Positions 1-5,439 of a stretch of 10,015 nt of DNA are shown here, piece by piece (position 1 is the first letter of the stretch; every line of letters starts with the position of its first letter). Source of the DNA: CAYPOY01 sp964412395. Its GTDB lineage: Bacteria > Chloroflexota > Anaerolineae > B4-G1. The notes under the pieces were generated by a model. The model was not told where the DNA came from. It made no database searches and saw only the letters and a program-made list of their open reading frames with translations. The stretch is from assembly GCA_964412395.1 (NCBI GenBank), contig CAYPOY010000186.1, positions 1 to 10,015 on the forward strand. Direction: 5' to 3'. Both the position numbers and the translations under genes were made by a program.

Positions 1-1171
1 AGGCATAGATGACCTGGTTGACGTGCGCCTCGAACTCCCCGAAGTTGAGAGGACGGTTGTCCAGCGCCGAGGGCAGGCGGAAGCCGAACTCGACCAGCAC
101 TTCCTTGCGGCTGCGGTCGCCGTGGTACATGCCCCGGACCTGCGGGATGGTCATGTGCGACTCGTCCACGATGAGCAGGTAGTCGGCCGGGAAGTAATCC
201 ATCAGCGTCCAGGGAGGCGACCCGGGTGGGCGTTGCTGCAGGTGACGGGAGTAGTTCTCGATGCCAGAACAGTAGCCGATCTCGTGGATCATCTCCAGAT
301 CGTACCGGGTGCGCTGCTCCAACCGCTGAGCCTCCAGAAGTTTTCCCCCGGCCTTCAGTTCGGCCAGCCGCGCCTCCAGTTCGACCTCGATGTCGGCCAG
401 GGCCTGCTCCCGCTTCTCCTCCGGGGTGACAAAGTGCTTGGCGGGGAAAACCTGCACTTGGTCCAAATCGGCCAGCACTTCGCCGGTGAGGGTGTCAATC
501 TCGGTGATGCGCTCGATCTCGTCCCCCCAGAAGCTGATGCGGTAGGCAGTCTCGGTGTAAGCGGGGCTAATCTCCAGCGTGTCGCCCCGCACACGGAAGG
601 CCCCGCGCTTCAAATCGAGGTCGTTCCGTTTGTAGTAGATGCTGACCAGGTGGCGAAGGAGCCCGTCGCGGCGGTGTCGCTCTCCTCGCGCCAGTTTGAC
701 CACCACCCGGCCCCACTCCTGGGGGTCGCCGATGGCGTAGATGCAGGAGACCGAGGCGACGATGATGACGTCGCGGCGGGAGAAGATAGCAGTCGTGGCA
801 GCCAGGCGCAACCGGTCAATCTCCTCGTTGATGTCGGCGTCTTTTTCGATGTAGAGATCGTACCTGGGCAGGTAGGCCTCCGGTTGATAGTAATCATAGT
901 ACGATACAAAGTACTCGACAGCGTTGTGGGGGAAGAACTCACGAAACTCGGCGTAGAGTTGGGCAGCGAGAGTCTTATTATGGGCGAGGACAAGGGCGGG
1001 TTTCTGCACCTTCTCGATGACCTTCGACACGACGTAGGTCTTTCCTGTGCCAGTGGCACCAAGCAACGTCTGGTGCTTATGTCCCTTGCGGATGCCCTCC
1101 ACCAGCGCAGCGATAGCCTCGGGCTGGTCGCCTGTGGGCCGAAACTCGGAGACGAGTTGAAACCTGGGCAT
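1..1171 (-). CDS. uvrB: Excinuclease ABC subunit B, N-terminal part (partial)
   Basis: UvrB is the DNA-damage-verifying helicase-like subunit of UvrABC nucleotide excision repair: UvrA2B loads it on damaged DNA and it then recruits UvrC. The minus strand reads MPRFQLVSEFRPTGDQPEAI from the ATG at 1171. Visible motifs are Walker A GATGTGKT (residues 38-45), the conserved aromatic block FVSYYDYYQPEAYLP of the damage-probing beta-hairpin region, IEKDADINEEIDRLR, and the Walker B-type box DESH (336-339) followed by MTIPQVRGMYHGDRSRK. Spacing matches full-length UvrB, usually about 660-700 residues, so 390 codons are present and the C-terminal helicase and UvrC-binding parts lie off the left edge. 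The start is supported by GGGAG (1182-1178) six bases upstream. No frameshift is seen. Transcription diverges from the transpeptidase gene. Identification is by motif recognition and is secure. Confidence 0.97.
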   Translation of the reverse strand, partial: MPRFQLVSEFRPTGDQPEAIAALVEGIRKGHKHQTLLGATGTGKTYVVSKVIEKVQKPALVLAHNKTLAAQLYAEFREFFPHNAVEYFVSYYDYYQPEAYLPRYDLYIEKDADINEEIDRLRLAATTAIFSRRDVIIVASVSCIYAIGDPQEWGRVVVKLARGERHRRDGLLRHLVSIYYKRNDLDLKRGAFRVRGDTLEISPAYTETAYRISFWGDEIERITEIDTLTGEVLADLDQVQVFPAKHFVTPEEKREQALADIEVELEARLAELKAGGKLLEAQRLEQRTRYDLEMIHEIGYCSGIENYSRHLQQRPPGSPPWTLMDYFPADYLLIVDESHMTIPQVRGMYHGDRSRKEVLVEFGFRLPSALDNRPLNFGEFEAHVNQVIYA

Positions 1172-1211
1172 AGTGTGCTCCCGAATTTGGTAGATTGGGA
1201 AGGGGGCTTTT

Positions 1212-1225
1212 GGTTAGAACTAACC
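1212..1225. promoter_or_regulatory. 14-bp palindrome upstream of uvrB, possible operator
   Basis: GGTTAG-AA-CTAACC is a perfect 6-bp inverted repeat around two bases, 41 bases upstream of the uvrB ATG. uvrB is a classic LexA/SOS target in many bacteria, so a repressor operator is a reasonable guess. The motif is not a LexA box known to me, and it lies downstream of the best predicted promoter. Palindrome seen; function inferred. Confidence 0.4.
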
Positions 1226-1340
1226 TGGAGCTTTGTCAACTCCAATTTGATGGGTTGTAGTGGCGACTTCATCGCAGCCACCCTCATCGCCATTATACGC
1301 ATTGCGGCAAAAATGACACGTTGGCCTTCTCAAGCTCCTG

Positions 1341-1413
1341 GCCCCCGTCCCGGGGGCGGGTTCGCGGGGCAAATCTCGCCTGAGACGCCCCCGAGACGGG
1401 GGCTTCGAGCGAG
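1341..1413 (-). other. Two GC-rich hairpins in the presumed uvrB leader
   Basis: Two perfect 7-bp inverted repeats with the same arms occur 29 bases apart: GCCCCCG-TCC-CGGGGGC (1341-1357) and GCCCCCG-AGA-CGGGGGC (1387-1403). The second lies inside an outer 5-bp stem CTCGC/GCGAG (1375-1379 with 1409-1413). They fall between the predicted uvrB promoter and the uvrB start, so they would form in the leader RNA. No T-run follows on the minus strand, so they do not look like simple intrinsic terminators. Their role is unknown; a repetitive extragenic palindrome or an attenuating leader structure are both possible. Confidence 0.6.
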
Positions 1414-1438
1414 AAAGTGCGATTTTTACCCCAATGCT

Positions 1439-1467
1439 ATTATACAATGGCGGGGGTATGGGGTCAA
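1439..1467 (-). promoter_or_regulatory. Predicted sigma-70-type promoter for uvrB
   Basis: On the minus strand, TTGACC (1467-1462) is followed after exactly 17 bases by a perfect TATAAT (1444-1439). Transcription would start near 1432, leaving a leader of about 260 nt before the uvrB ATG. A second TATAAT on the same strand (1297-1292), nearer the gene, lacks a convincing -35 box and is a weaker alternative. Seen in sequence; promoter activity is inferred. Confidence 0.7.
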
Positions 1468-1486
1468 GGGGAATAGCGCGCCAGAT

Positions 1487-1516
1487 TTGACAATTGGGGC
1501 GGTTGTGTGGTATGGT
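1487..1516 (+). promoter_or_regulatory. Predicted promoter for the L,D-transpeptidase gene
   Basis: TTGACA (1487-1492), an 18-base spacer and TATGGT (1511-1516), with an extended -10 TG at 1508-1509. The predicted start near 1523 leaves a leader of only about 25 nt before the ATG at 1549, and no good Shine-Dalgarno sequence lies at the usual spacing in that leader. Together with the minus-strand promoter at 1439-1467 this forms a divergent, non-overlapping promoter pair. Confidence 0.65.
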
Positions 1517-1548
1517 AGGACGGTGAAATGACCAACGATCAATGACAA

Positions 1549-3123
1549 ATGACAAGTAGTCGTCGCACCACGTGGTTTCTCGTTGCCGGTGCTCTCGCCG
1601 CCATCTTACTGTGCGTCGGCGTGGGTGGGCTGGCCATCGTAAGCTGGGCCTACAGCCAGCATTATGCAGGTCACATTTACCCCGGCGTCAGCGTCTACGG
1701 CGTGGACCTGGGCGGGCTGACGGTGGACGAGGCCGCCGCTGCCCTCCAGTCGGCACTCCCCAACCCAGCCACGCTGCCGCTGACACTGCGTGACGGAGAG
1801 CATATCTGGAGTCGCTCCTGGGCCGACCTGGAGCTTCGCCTCGATTCGTTGGCGACCGCCCGCCTGGCCTACCGGGTGGGGCGCGACGGAACGTCCAAAC
1901 AGCAACGGGCTGCCCAATTGCGGGCGCTCGCCGCCGGCTGGCCGCTCTCCCCCGTCGTCGTGCTCCCCAACCCGGCCCAGGCCGCTGCGGCGCTCCGGGC
2001 ACTGGCCCCCGAGGTAGCCATCCCGCCAGTAAACGCCACGCTCATCATACGGCCCGGCGGCATCACTCCGGTGCCGGCCCAGGCAGGGCGGGAACTGGAC
2101 GTGGAGGCGACCGTCGCTGTGCTCCCACACGCGGTCGGCGTCGGCAACGAGGGGTTGGTGATGAAACTCTTGACCCGCCAGGTGGAGCCGGCCATCAGCG
2201 ACCCGGGGCCGGCGCAGGCTCAGGCCGAGGCACTGCTGGCGCGCCCCTTCACACTCGTCGCCGACGACCCGCTGACCGGATTCAGCGCCACGTGGGCGGT
2301 GGAACCGGAAGCGGTGGCGGAGTGGCTGATCACGCAGCCGGTCGAGGACGCAAGTGGCGCTCGGCTGGTGCTGACGGTGCAGGATGAGGCCGTCCGCGCC
2401 TACCTGGAGGGTATGGGCAGCCAACTGACCGGCGAGGATGAAACTCCCTACCGCTTCGGGGCGGGCGGGGGCGGTGTTGCACTCAACGTGGAGAGGACTG
2501 TGCCGGCGGTGCGGGCGGCGGTCGAGGCCGGGGAGAGCCAGGCCGCCGTTGCGTTGGCGCATCTACCGCGCACCTACATCGTGCAACCGGGCGATACGTT
2601 GACATCGGTGGCACATGCGCACGGCTTCCCCATCTGGCGGCTGACCGAGGCCAATCCGGGCATCGAGCCCGGCGAACTATGGCCCGGTCAGCAGATCGTC
2701 ATCCCCTCGGTGGACGTACTCTTTCCGCTGCCGCTCATCACCGATCGACGCATCGTGGTAGATATCTCCGATCAGCGTCTAACTGCCCACGAGGGGGAGA
2801 CGCTGATCTACGACTTTGTCTGCTCGACCGGCATCGCCTCATCGCCGACCATCCCGGGCACGTTCCAGGTGTTGAGCAAGAATAAGAAGGCTTACGCCTC
2901 CAGTTGGGACCTGTGGATGCCCCACTTCATGGGGATCTACCGCTCAGGGCCCGATTTCACCAACGGCATCCACGCGCTGCCGACCCTCTCCAGCGGTGCC
3001 CGGTTGTGGGAAGGTTACCTGGGCCGCCCGATCTCCTATGGTTGCATCGTCATCGGCCTGGACGAGGCCGCCGCCCTCTACGAATGGACCGAGTTGGGGA
3101 CGTTGGTGATGATACAGGAGTAG
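1549..3123 (+). CDS. Membrane-anchored L,D-transpeptidase (YkuD) with VanW-type N-terminal region and LysM
   Basis: The predicted enzyme cross-links peptidoglycan stem peptides, or attaches proteins to them, outside the membrane. The 524 residues begin with a basic start and one hydrophobic segment (about 10-34), an uncleaved anchor or signal. A PG_binding_4/VanW-like segment follows (YPGVSVYGVDLGGLTVDEA, about 44-62), with a probable second copy near 230-295. A LysM domain spans about 343-387 (YIVQPGDTLTSVA ... GELWPGQQIVIP). The catalytic YkuD domain runs from about 401 to the end, with His475 in GIHALP and the nucleophile Cys499 in SYGC. The usual SHGC histidine is Tyr here, and the Arg common after GCI is Val. 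ATG 1549 is preferred because upstream ATGs at 1528 and 1542 hit stops within a few codons. It is a single-gene unit, divergent from uvrB. Confidence 0.93.
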   Translation: MTSSRRTTWFLVAGALAAILLCVGVGGLAIVSWAYSQHYAGHIYPGVSVYGVDLGGLTVDEAAAALQSALPNPATLPLTLRDGEHIWSRSWADLELRLDSLATARLAYRVGRDGTSKQQRAAQLRALAAGWPLSPVVVLPNPAQAAAALRALAPEVAIPPVNATLIIRPGGITPVPAQAGRELDVEATVAVLPHAVGVGNEGLVMKLLTRQVEPAISDPGPAQAQAEALLARPFTLVADDPLTGFSATWAVEPEAVAEWLITQPVEDASGARLVLTVQDEAVRAYLEGMGSQLTGEDETPYRFGAGGGGVALNVERTVPAVRAAVEAGESQAAVALAHLPRTYIVQPGDTLTSVAHAHGFPIWRLTEANPGIEPGELWPGQQIVIPSVDVLFPLPLITDRRIVVDISDQRLTAHEGETLIYDFVCSTGIASSPTIPGTFQVLSKNKKAYASSWDLWMPHFMGIYRSGPDFTNGIHALPTLSSGARLWEGYLGRPISYGCIVIGLDEAAALYEWTELGTLVMIQE

Positions 3124-3136
3124 TACCTTTTTCCTA

Positions 3137-3165
3137 TTGACCATAATCTCCAAAAATCTTATAAT
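3137..3165 (+). promoter_or_regulatory. Predicted promoter for the HTH/receiver-like gene
   Basis: TTGACC (3137-3142), a 17-base spacer and a perfect TATAAT (3160-3165) lie in an unusually AT-rich stretch just after the transpeptidase stop. The start would be near 3172, giving a leader of about 84 nt that ends in a duplicated AGGAGG (3234-3239 and 3241-3246), with the second copy nine bases before the ATG. An independent, well-expressed transcript is inferred. Confidence 0.75.
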
Positions 3166-3255
3166 TTATAAAGAACAAAATAATCGTTACATTCGTCGCA
3201 GTTCGCATGCGCCGACGTGACAGTGATTGTCCAAGGAGGAAGGAGGAAACAATAG

Positions 3256-3825
3256 ATGTCTGAGACCAAACCCTTGACTACCGGACAGGCTGCCCGATAT
3301 TGCCACGTTTCCCAGGCAACCATCATCAACTGGATCAAGAAAGGCAAACTCAAGGCCTATGCCACGCCAGGGGGTCACTATCGCATTCTACTGTCTGATT
3401 TTCTGTCCTTCATGGAGACCTACAGAATGCCCGTGGATTCAACGCTGAGGCCGTCATCTCGGCCACGGGTGCTGATCGTGAGCGATAACCCAAACGGTAC
3501 AGGTATGGTGCTTGCGCAAACGCTTCAAGGAAGCGGGCGCTTCGACGTCGCCTGGGCTGGCAACGCCTACGAGGCCGGTGTGCAGGTGGCGCGCTTAGAG
3601 CCCGATGCTGTGGTACTCGATATGACGGGCACGACGCTGGACTGCCTGTCCCTGTGCCGGTGGTTGCGCGCCTCTTCAGAGGGGCAGCCAATAGCTGTGC
3701 TGGCTGTGGGCGCTCCGGAAGATGAGGAAACCGCACGGGCCGCCGGTGCCGATGCGTATTTACCTGGCGCTGCCGTCGCCGACGGGTTAGAGACGAAACT
3801 GGGTGCCCTGCTCGCACTGGAATAG
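3256..3825 (+). CDS. HTH (excisionase/MerR-type) protein with degenerate receiver-like domain
   Basis: This is probably a DNA-binding regulator. Residues 7-55 form a winged HTH of the excisionase/MerR superfamily (LTTGQAARYCHVSQATIINW, then KGKLKAYATPGGHYRI with the typical PGGHYR wing). After a short Pro/Ser linker, residues 70-189 resemble a response-regulator receiver: beta1 RVLIVSD (Asp77), phosphoacceptor-like Asp122 in DAVVLDMTG, and a final alpha/beta unit AAGADAYLPGA. The acidic pair is reduced to one Asp, the beta4 Ser/Thr is absent, and the invariant beta5 Lys (normally in YLTKP) is missing, so phosphorylation-dependent switching is doubtful. The start is fixed by tandem AGGAGG motifs. 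The left repeat array begins about 16 bases after the stop, so its transcript may read into the RAYT island. The promoter or operator it recognises is unknown. Confidence 0.85.
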   Translation: MSETKPLTTGQAARYCHVSQATIINWIKKGKLKAYATPGGHYRILLSDFLSFMETYRMPVDSTLRPSSRPRVLIVSDNPNGTGMVLAQTLQGSGRFDVAWAGNAYEAGVQVARLEPDAVVLDMTGTTLDCLSLCRWLRASSEGQPIAVLAVGAPEDEETARAAGADAYLPGAAVADGLETKLGALLALE

Positions 3826-3840
3826 AACAGGAGGGAGGGA

Positions 3841-4405
3841 GGTCTCCCCTCGTTCGGCAAGGTCTCCCGACCGCCGCCGCATGGGGTTCTCCCGTTCGGC
3901 AAGGTCTCCTGACCGCCGCCGCAAGGGGTTCTCCCGTTCGGCAAGGTCTCCTGACCGCTGCCGCAAGGGGTTCTCCCGTTCGGCAAGGTCTCCTGACCGT
4001 TGCCGCAAGGGGGCTCGGTCGGAGACCTTCGCCCAACAAAGGGTGGAGACCTTCGCCCAACAAAGGGTGGCTCGGCAAGGTCTCCCGACCGCCGCCGCAT
4101 GGGGTTCTCCCGTTCGGCAAGGTCTCCTGACCGCCGCCGCAAGGGGTTCTCCCGTTCGGCAAGGTCTCCTGACCGCTGCCGCAAGGGGTTCTCCCGTTCG
4201 GCAAGGTCTCCTGACCGTTGCCGCAAGGGGGCTCGGTCGGAGACCTTCGCCCAACAAAGGGTGGAGACCTTCGCCCAACAAAGGGTGGCTCGGCAAGGTC
4301 TCCCGACCGCCGCCGGATGGGGTTCTCCCGTTCGGCAAGGTCTCCCGACCGCCGCCGGATGGGGTTCTCTCGTTCGGCAAGGTCTCCCGACCGCCGCCGC
4401 GGGGG
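3841..4405. repeat. Left REP-like array with 42-bp units and a 218-bp tandem duplication
   Basis: Cores GGTCTCC occur at 3841, 3861, 3903, 3945, 3987, 4079, 4121, 4163, 4205, 4297, 4339 and 4381; inverted cores GGAGACC occur at 4021, 4045, 4239 and 4263. Within a period the spacings are 42, 42, 42, 34, 24 and 34, which sum to 218. Segments 3854-4071 and 4072-4289 read as identical by eye; a third, diverged and truncated copy starts at 4290. The 42-bp unit on the minus strand carries a degenerate form of the 24-bp unit (GGAGACCTTGCCGAAC against GGAGACCTTCGCCCAAC), so both derive from one ancestor. The 218-bp period is not a multiple of three, so the long open frames here are shifted copies of one peptide and not genes. 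Confidence 0.95.
3982..4033. repeat. BIME-like hairpin joining inverted repeat units
   Basis: The left arm GGCAAGGTCTCCTGACCG (3982-3999) and right arm CGGTCGGAGACCTTCGCC (4016-4033) pair over about 17 bp with two single-base bulges around a 16-base loop. The same structure recurs 218 bp downstream (4200-4251). Head-to-head unit pairs forming a long hairpin are the standard organisation of BIMEs. Pairing is read directly; stability was not calculated. Confidence 0.75.
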
Positions 4406-4443
4406 GGCGTTCGAAACACAAACGTGCTGCCGGAAGGAGGCAA

Positions 4444-4983
4444 ATGGCACGCTACCAGGTTGTTCAAGAATATGCTCTCTACTTCGTCACCTTCAGCGTT
4501 GTCGAGTGGTTGCCTGTTTTCGTCGTTGAGGAACCCTGTTGCATTGTCACTGACAGCCTCAATTTCTGCCATAGGCATAAGCATCTGCGGATCAATGCCT
4601 ATGTGATTATGCCCACTCATCTTCACGCCATTCTGTTCGACGAGGACTTCGATGCCAACCGTTTGCGGCAGACGCTGGCAGACCTGCGTAAGTATACAGG
4701 GCGACAGCTCACTGACTATTGTGTCTCTTATATGCCGGCGTGTTTTGCCAGCACGTTACGGGATGCGGCCGGGAAGGACCGCCAACATCGCTTCTGGCAG
4801 GCCGGCACGCATCCTGAAGCGCTTTATACCCAGGCTTTCTGGCAACAGAAGTCGGACTACACTCACGACAACCCGTGCCGAAAGGGACTGGTACGAGAAG
4901 CACCCCATTGGCGTTTCTCCTCTGCTGCGTATTGGTTGGAGGGAGGCGAGTCCGAGGTCATTCTAACACCAGTGGAATGGTAG
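4444..4983 (+). CDS. REP-associated tyrosine transposase (RAYT, Y1/HUH family)
   Basis: Y1 transposases of the IS200/IS605 superfamily cut and rejoin single-stranded DNA at hairpins through a tyrosine; RAYTs are the usually single-copy relatives that act on REP elements. The 179-residue protein has the HUH motif HLH (His59, His61) in INAYVIMPTHLHAIL, and the probable catalytic Tyr139 in KSDYTHDNPCRKGLV, which matches the family pattern YxHxNPxRxGLV, followed by WRFSSAAYW. The family segment RFWQ is also present (116-119). Length fits the family and no disruption is visible, so it may be active. ATG 4444 follows AAGGAGG (4434-4440) with a short 3-base gap. The frame stays open upstream into the repeats, but the family homology begins at MARYQVVQEYALYFVTF. 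No clear promoter is seen; transcription may come from the HTH gene. Confidence 0.88.
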   Translation: MARYQVVQEYALYFVTFSVVEWLPVFVVEEPCCIVTDSLNFCHRHKHLRINAYVIMPTHLHAILFDEDFDANRLRQTLADLRKYTGRQLTDYCVSYMPACFASTLRDAAGKDRQHRFWQAGTHPEALYTQAFWQQKSDYTHDNPCRKGLVREAPHWRFSSAAYWLEGGESEVILTPVEW

Positions 4984-4990
4984 AGGGGAG

Positions 4991-5420
4991 GGCTCGGTCG
5001 GAGACCTCGCCCAACAAGGGGCGGAGACCTCGCCCAACAAGGGGCGGAGACCTTCGCCCAACAAGAGGTGGAGACCTCCCGTTCGNNNNNNNNNNNNNNN
5101 NNNNNNNNNNNNNNNNNNNNNNNNNNNNNNNNNNNNNNNNNNNNNNNNNNNNNNNNNNNNNNNNNNNNNNNNNNNNNNNNNNNNNGCAAGGTCTCCTGAC
5201 CGCTGCCGGGCGGGGGGCTCGGTCGGAGACCTCGCCCAACAAGGGGTGGAGACCTCCGCCCAACAAGAGGTGGAGACCTCCCGTTCGGCAAGGTCTCCTG
5301 ACCGCTGCCGGGCGGGGGGCTCGGTCGGAGACCTCGCCCAACGAGGGGTGGAGACCTCGCCCAACGAGGGGTGGAGACCTCGCCCAACAAGGGGTGGAGA
5401 CCTTCGCCCAACTGGGGGGA
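4991..5420. repeat. Right REP-like array with 23-24 bp units and a 102-bp period
   Basis: Direct cores GGAGACC lie at 5000, 5023, 5046, 5070, 5225, 5248, 5272, 5327, 5350, 5373 and 5396; inverted cores lie at 5190 and 5292. Direct units are 23-24 bp long and match the plus-oriented units of the left array apart from point changes. The block 5190-5291 repeats at 5292 with a 102-bp period. Both arrays share the junction GGCTCGGTCGGAGACC. Each unit can form a small stem-loop (CGCCC with GGGCG or GGGTG around AACAA-type loops). The array ends about 25 bp before the giant sensor's ATG. Apart from the gap and these repeats, 4984-5439 holds no gene or recognisable promoter. Confidence 0.95.
5086..5185. 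other. Assembly gap of exactly 100 Ns inside the right array
   Basis: The 100 undetermined bases match the conventional placeholder for a gap of unknown size. The flanks end in CCCGTTCG and resume in GCAAGGTCTCC. Joined directly they give CCCGTTCGGCAAGGTCTCC, identical to the uninterrupted unit at 5280-5298. The true gap may therefore be zero or a whole number of repeat periods. Confidence 0.95.
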
Positions 5421-5439
5421 GGAACAGAGGGACGACCTT

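Larger units (their letters stand above)
3826..5420. mobile_element. RAYT island (REPtron-like): transposase gene between two REP-like arrays
   Basis: A Y1/HUH transposase of the REP-associated type (4444-4983) is flanked on both sides by dense short repeats sharing one core, GGAGACC on the plus strand or GGTCTCC when inverted. I count 16 cores left of the gene (3841-4387) and 13 to its right (5000-5402), outside the N gap. The left array is mainly inverted (12 of 16) and the right mainly direct (11 of 13). In known REPtrons, a RAYT is flanked by its cognate REP elements in direct and inverted pairs (BIMEs); this layout fits that family knowledge. No insertion target duplication could be recognised, and whether the island is still mobile is unknown. 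Confidence 0.75.

Noticed and set aside
1341..1403. Intrinsic terminators at the GCCCCCG hairpins
   Set aside because: Neither hairpin is followed by a run of T on either strand at the right distance, and they lie between a promoter and its gene.
23..1531. A 502-codon plus-strand frame opposite uvrB
   Set aside because: It is antisense to a gene with unmistakable UvrB motifs and has no recognisable domain; long antisense frames are common in GC-rich genes.
1606..2562. A 318-codon minus-strand frame opposite the transpeptidase
   Set aside because: It is antisense to the transpeptidase and has a shadow-like composition rich in Arg, His and Gly with no domain pattern.
3197..3220. Possible operator (CGTCG ... 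CGACG inverted repeat) in the leader of the HTH gene
   Set aside because: The arms are only 5 bp and imperfectly extended; that much symmetry is expected by chance in this composition.
3803..4606. Long plus-strand open frames over the left array (267-327 codons) and the matching minus-strand frames
   Set aside because: They consist of the same 14-residue peptide in shifted frames, a by-product of 42-bp units. The 218-bp period is not a multiple of three, so the peptide changes frame between copies. Only the part from 4444 has protein-family homology.
3841..5420. CRISPR array
   Set aside because: The repeats are spaced regularly in places, but the sequence between cores is itself repeated and not unique, the cores occur in both orientations, and no cas gene is present.
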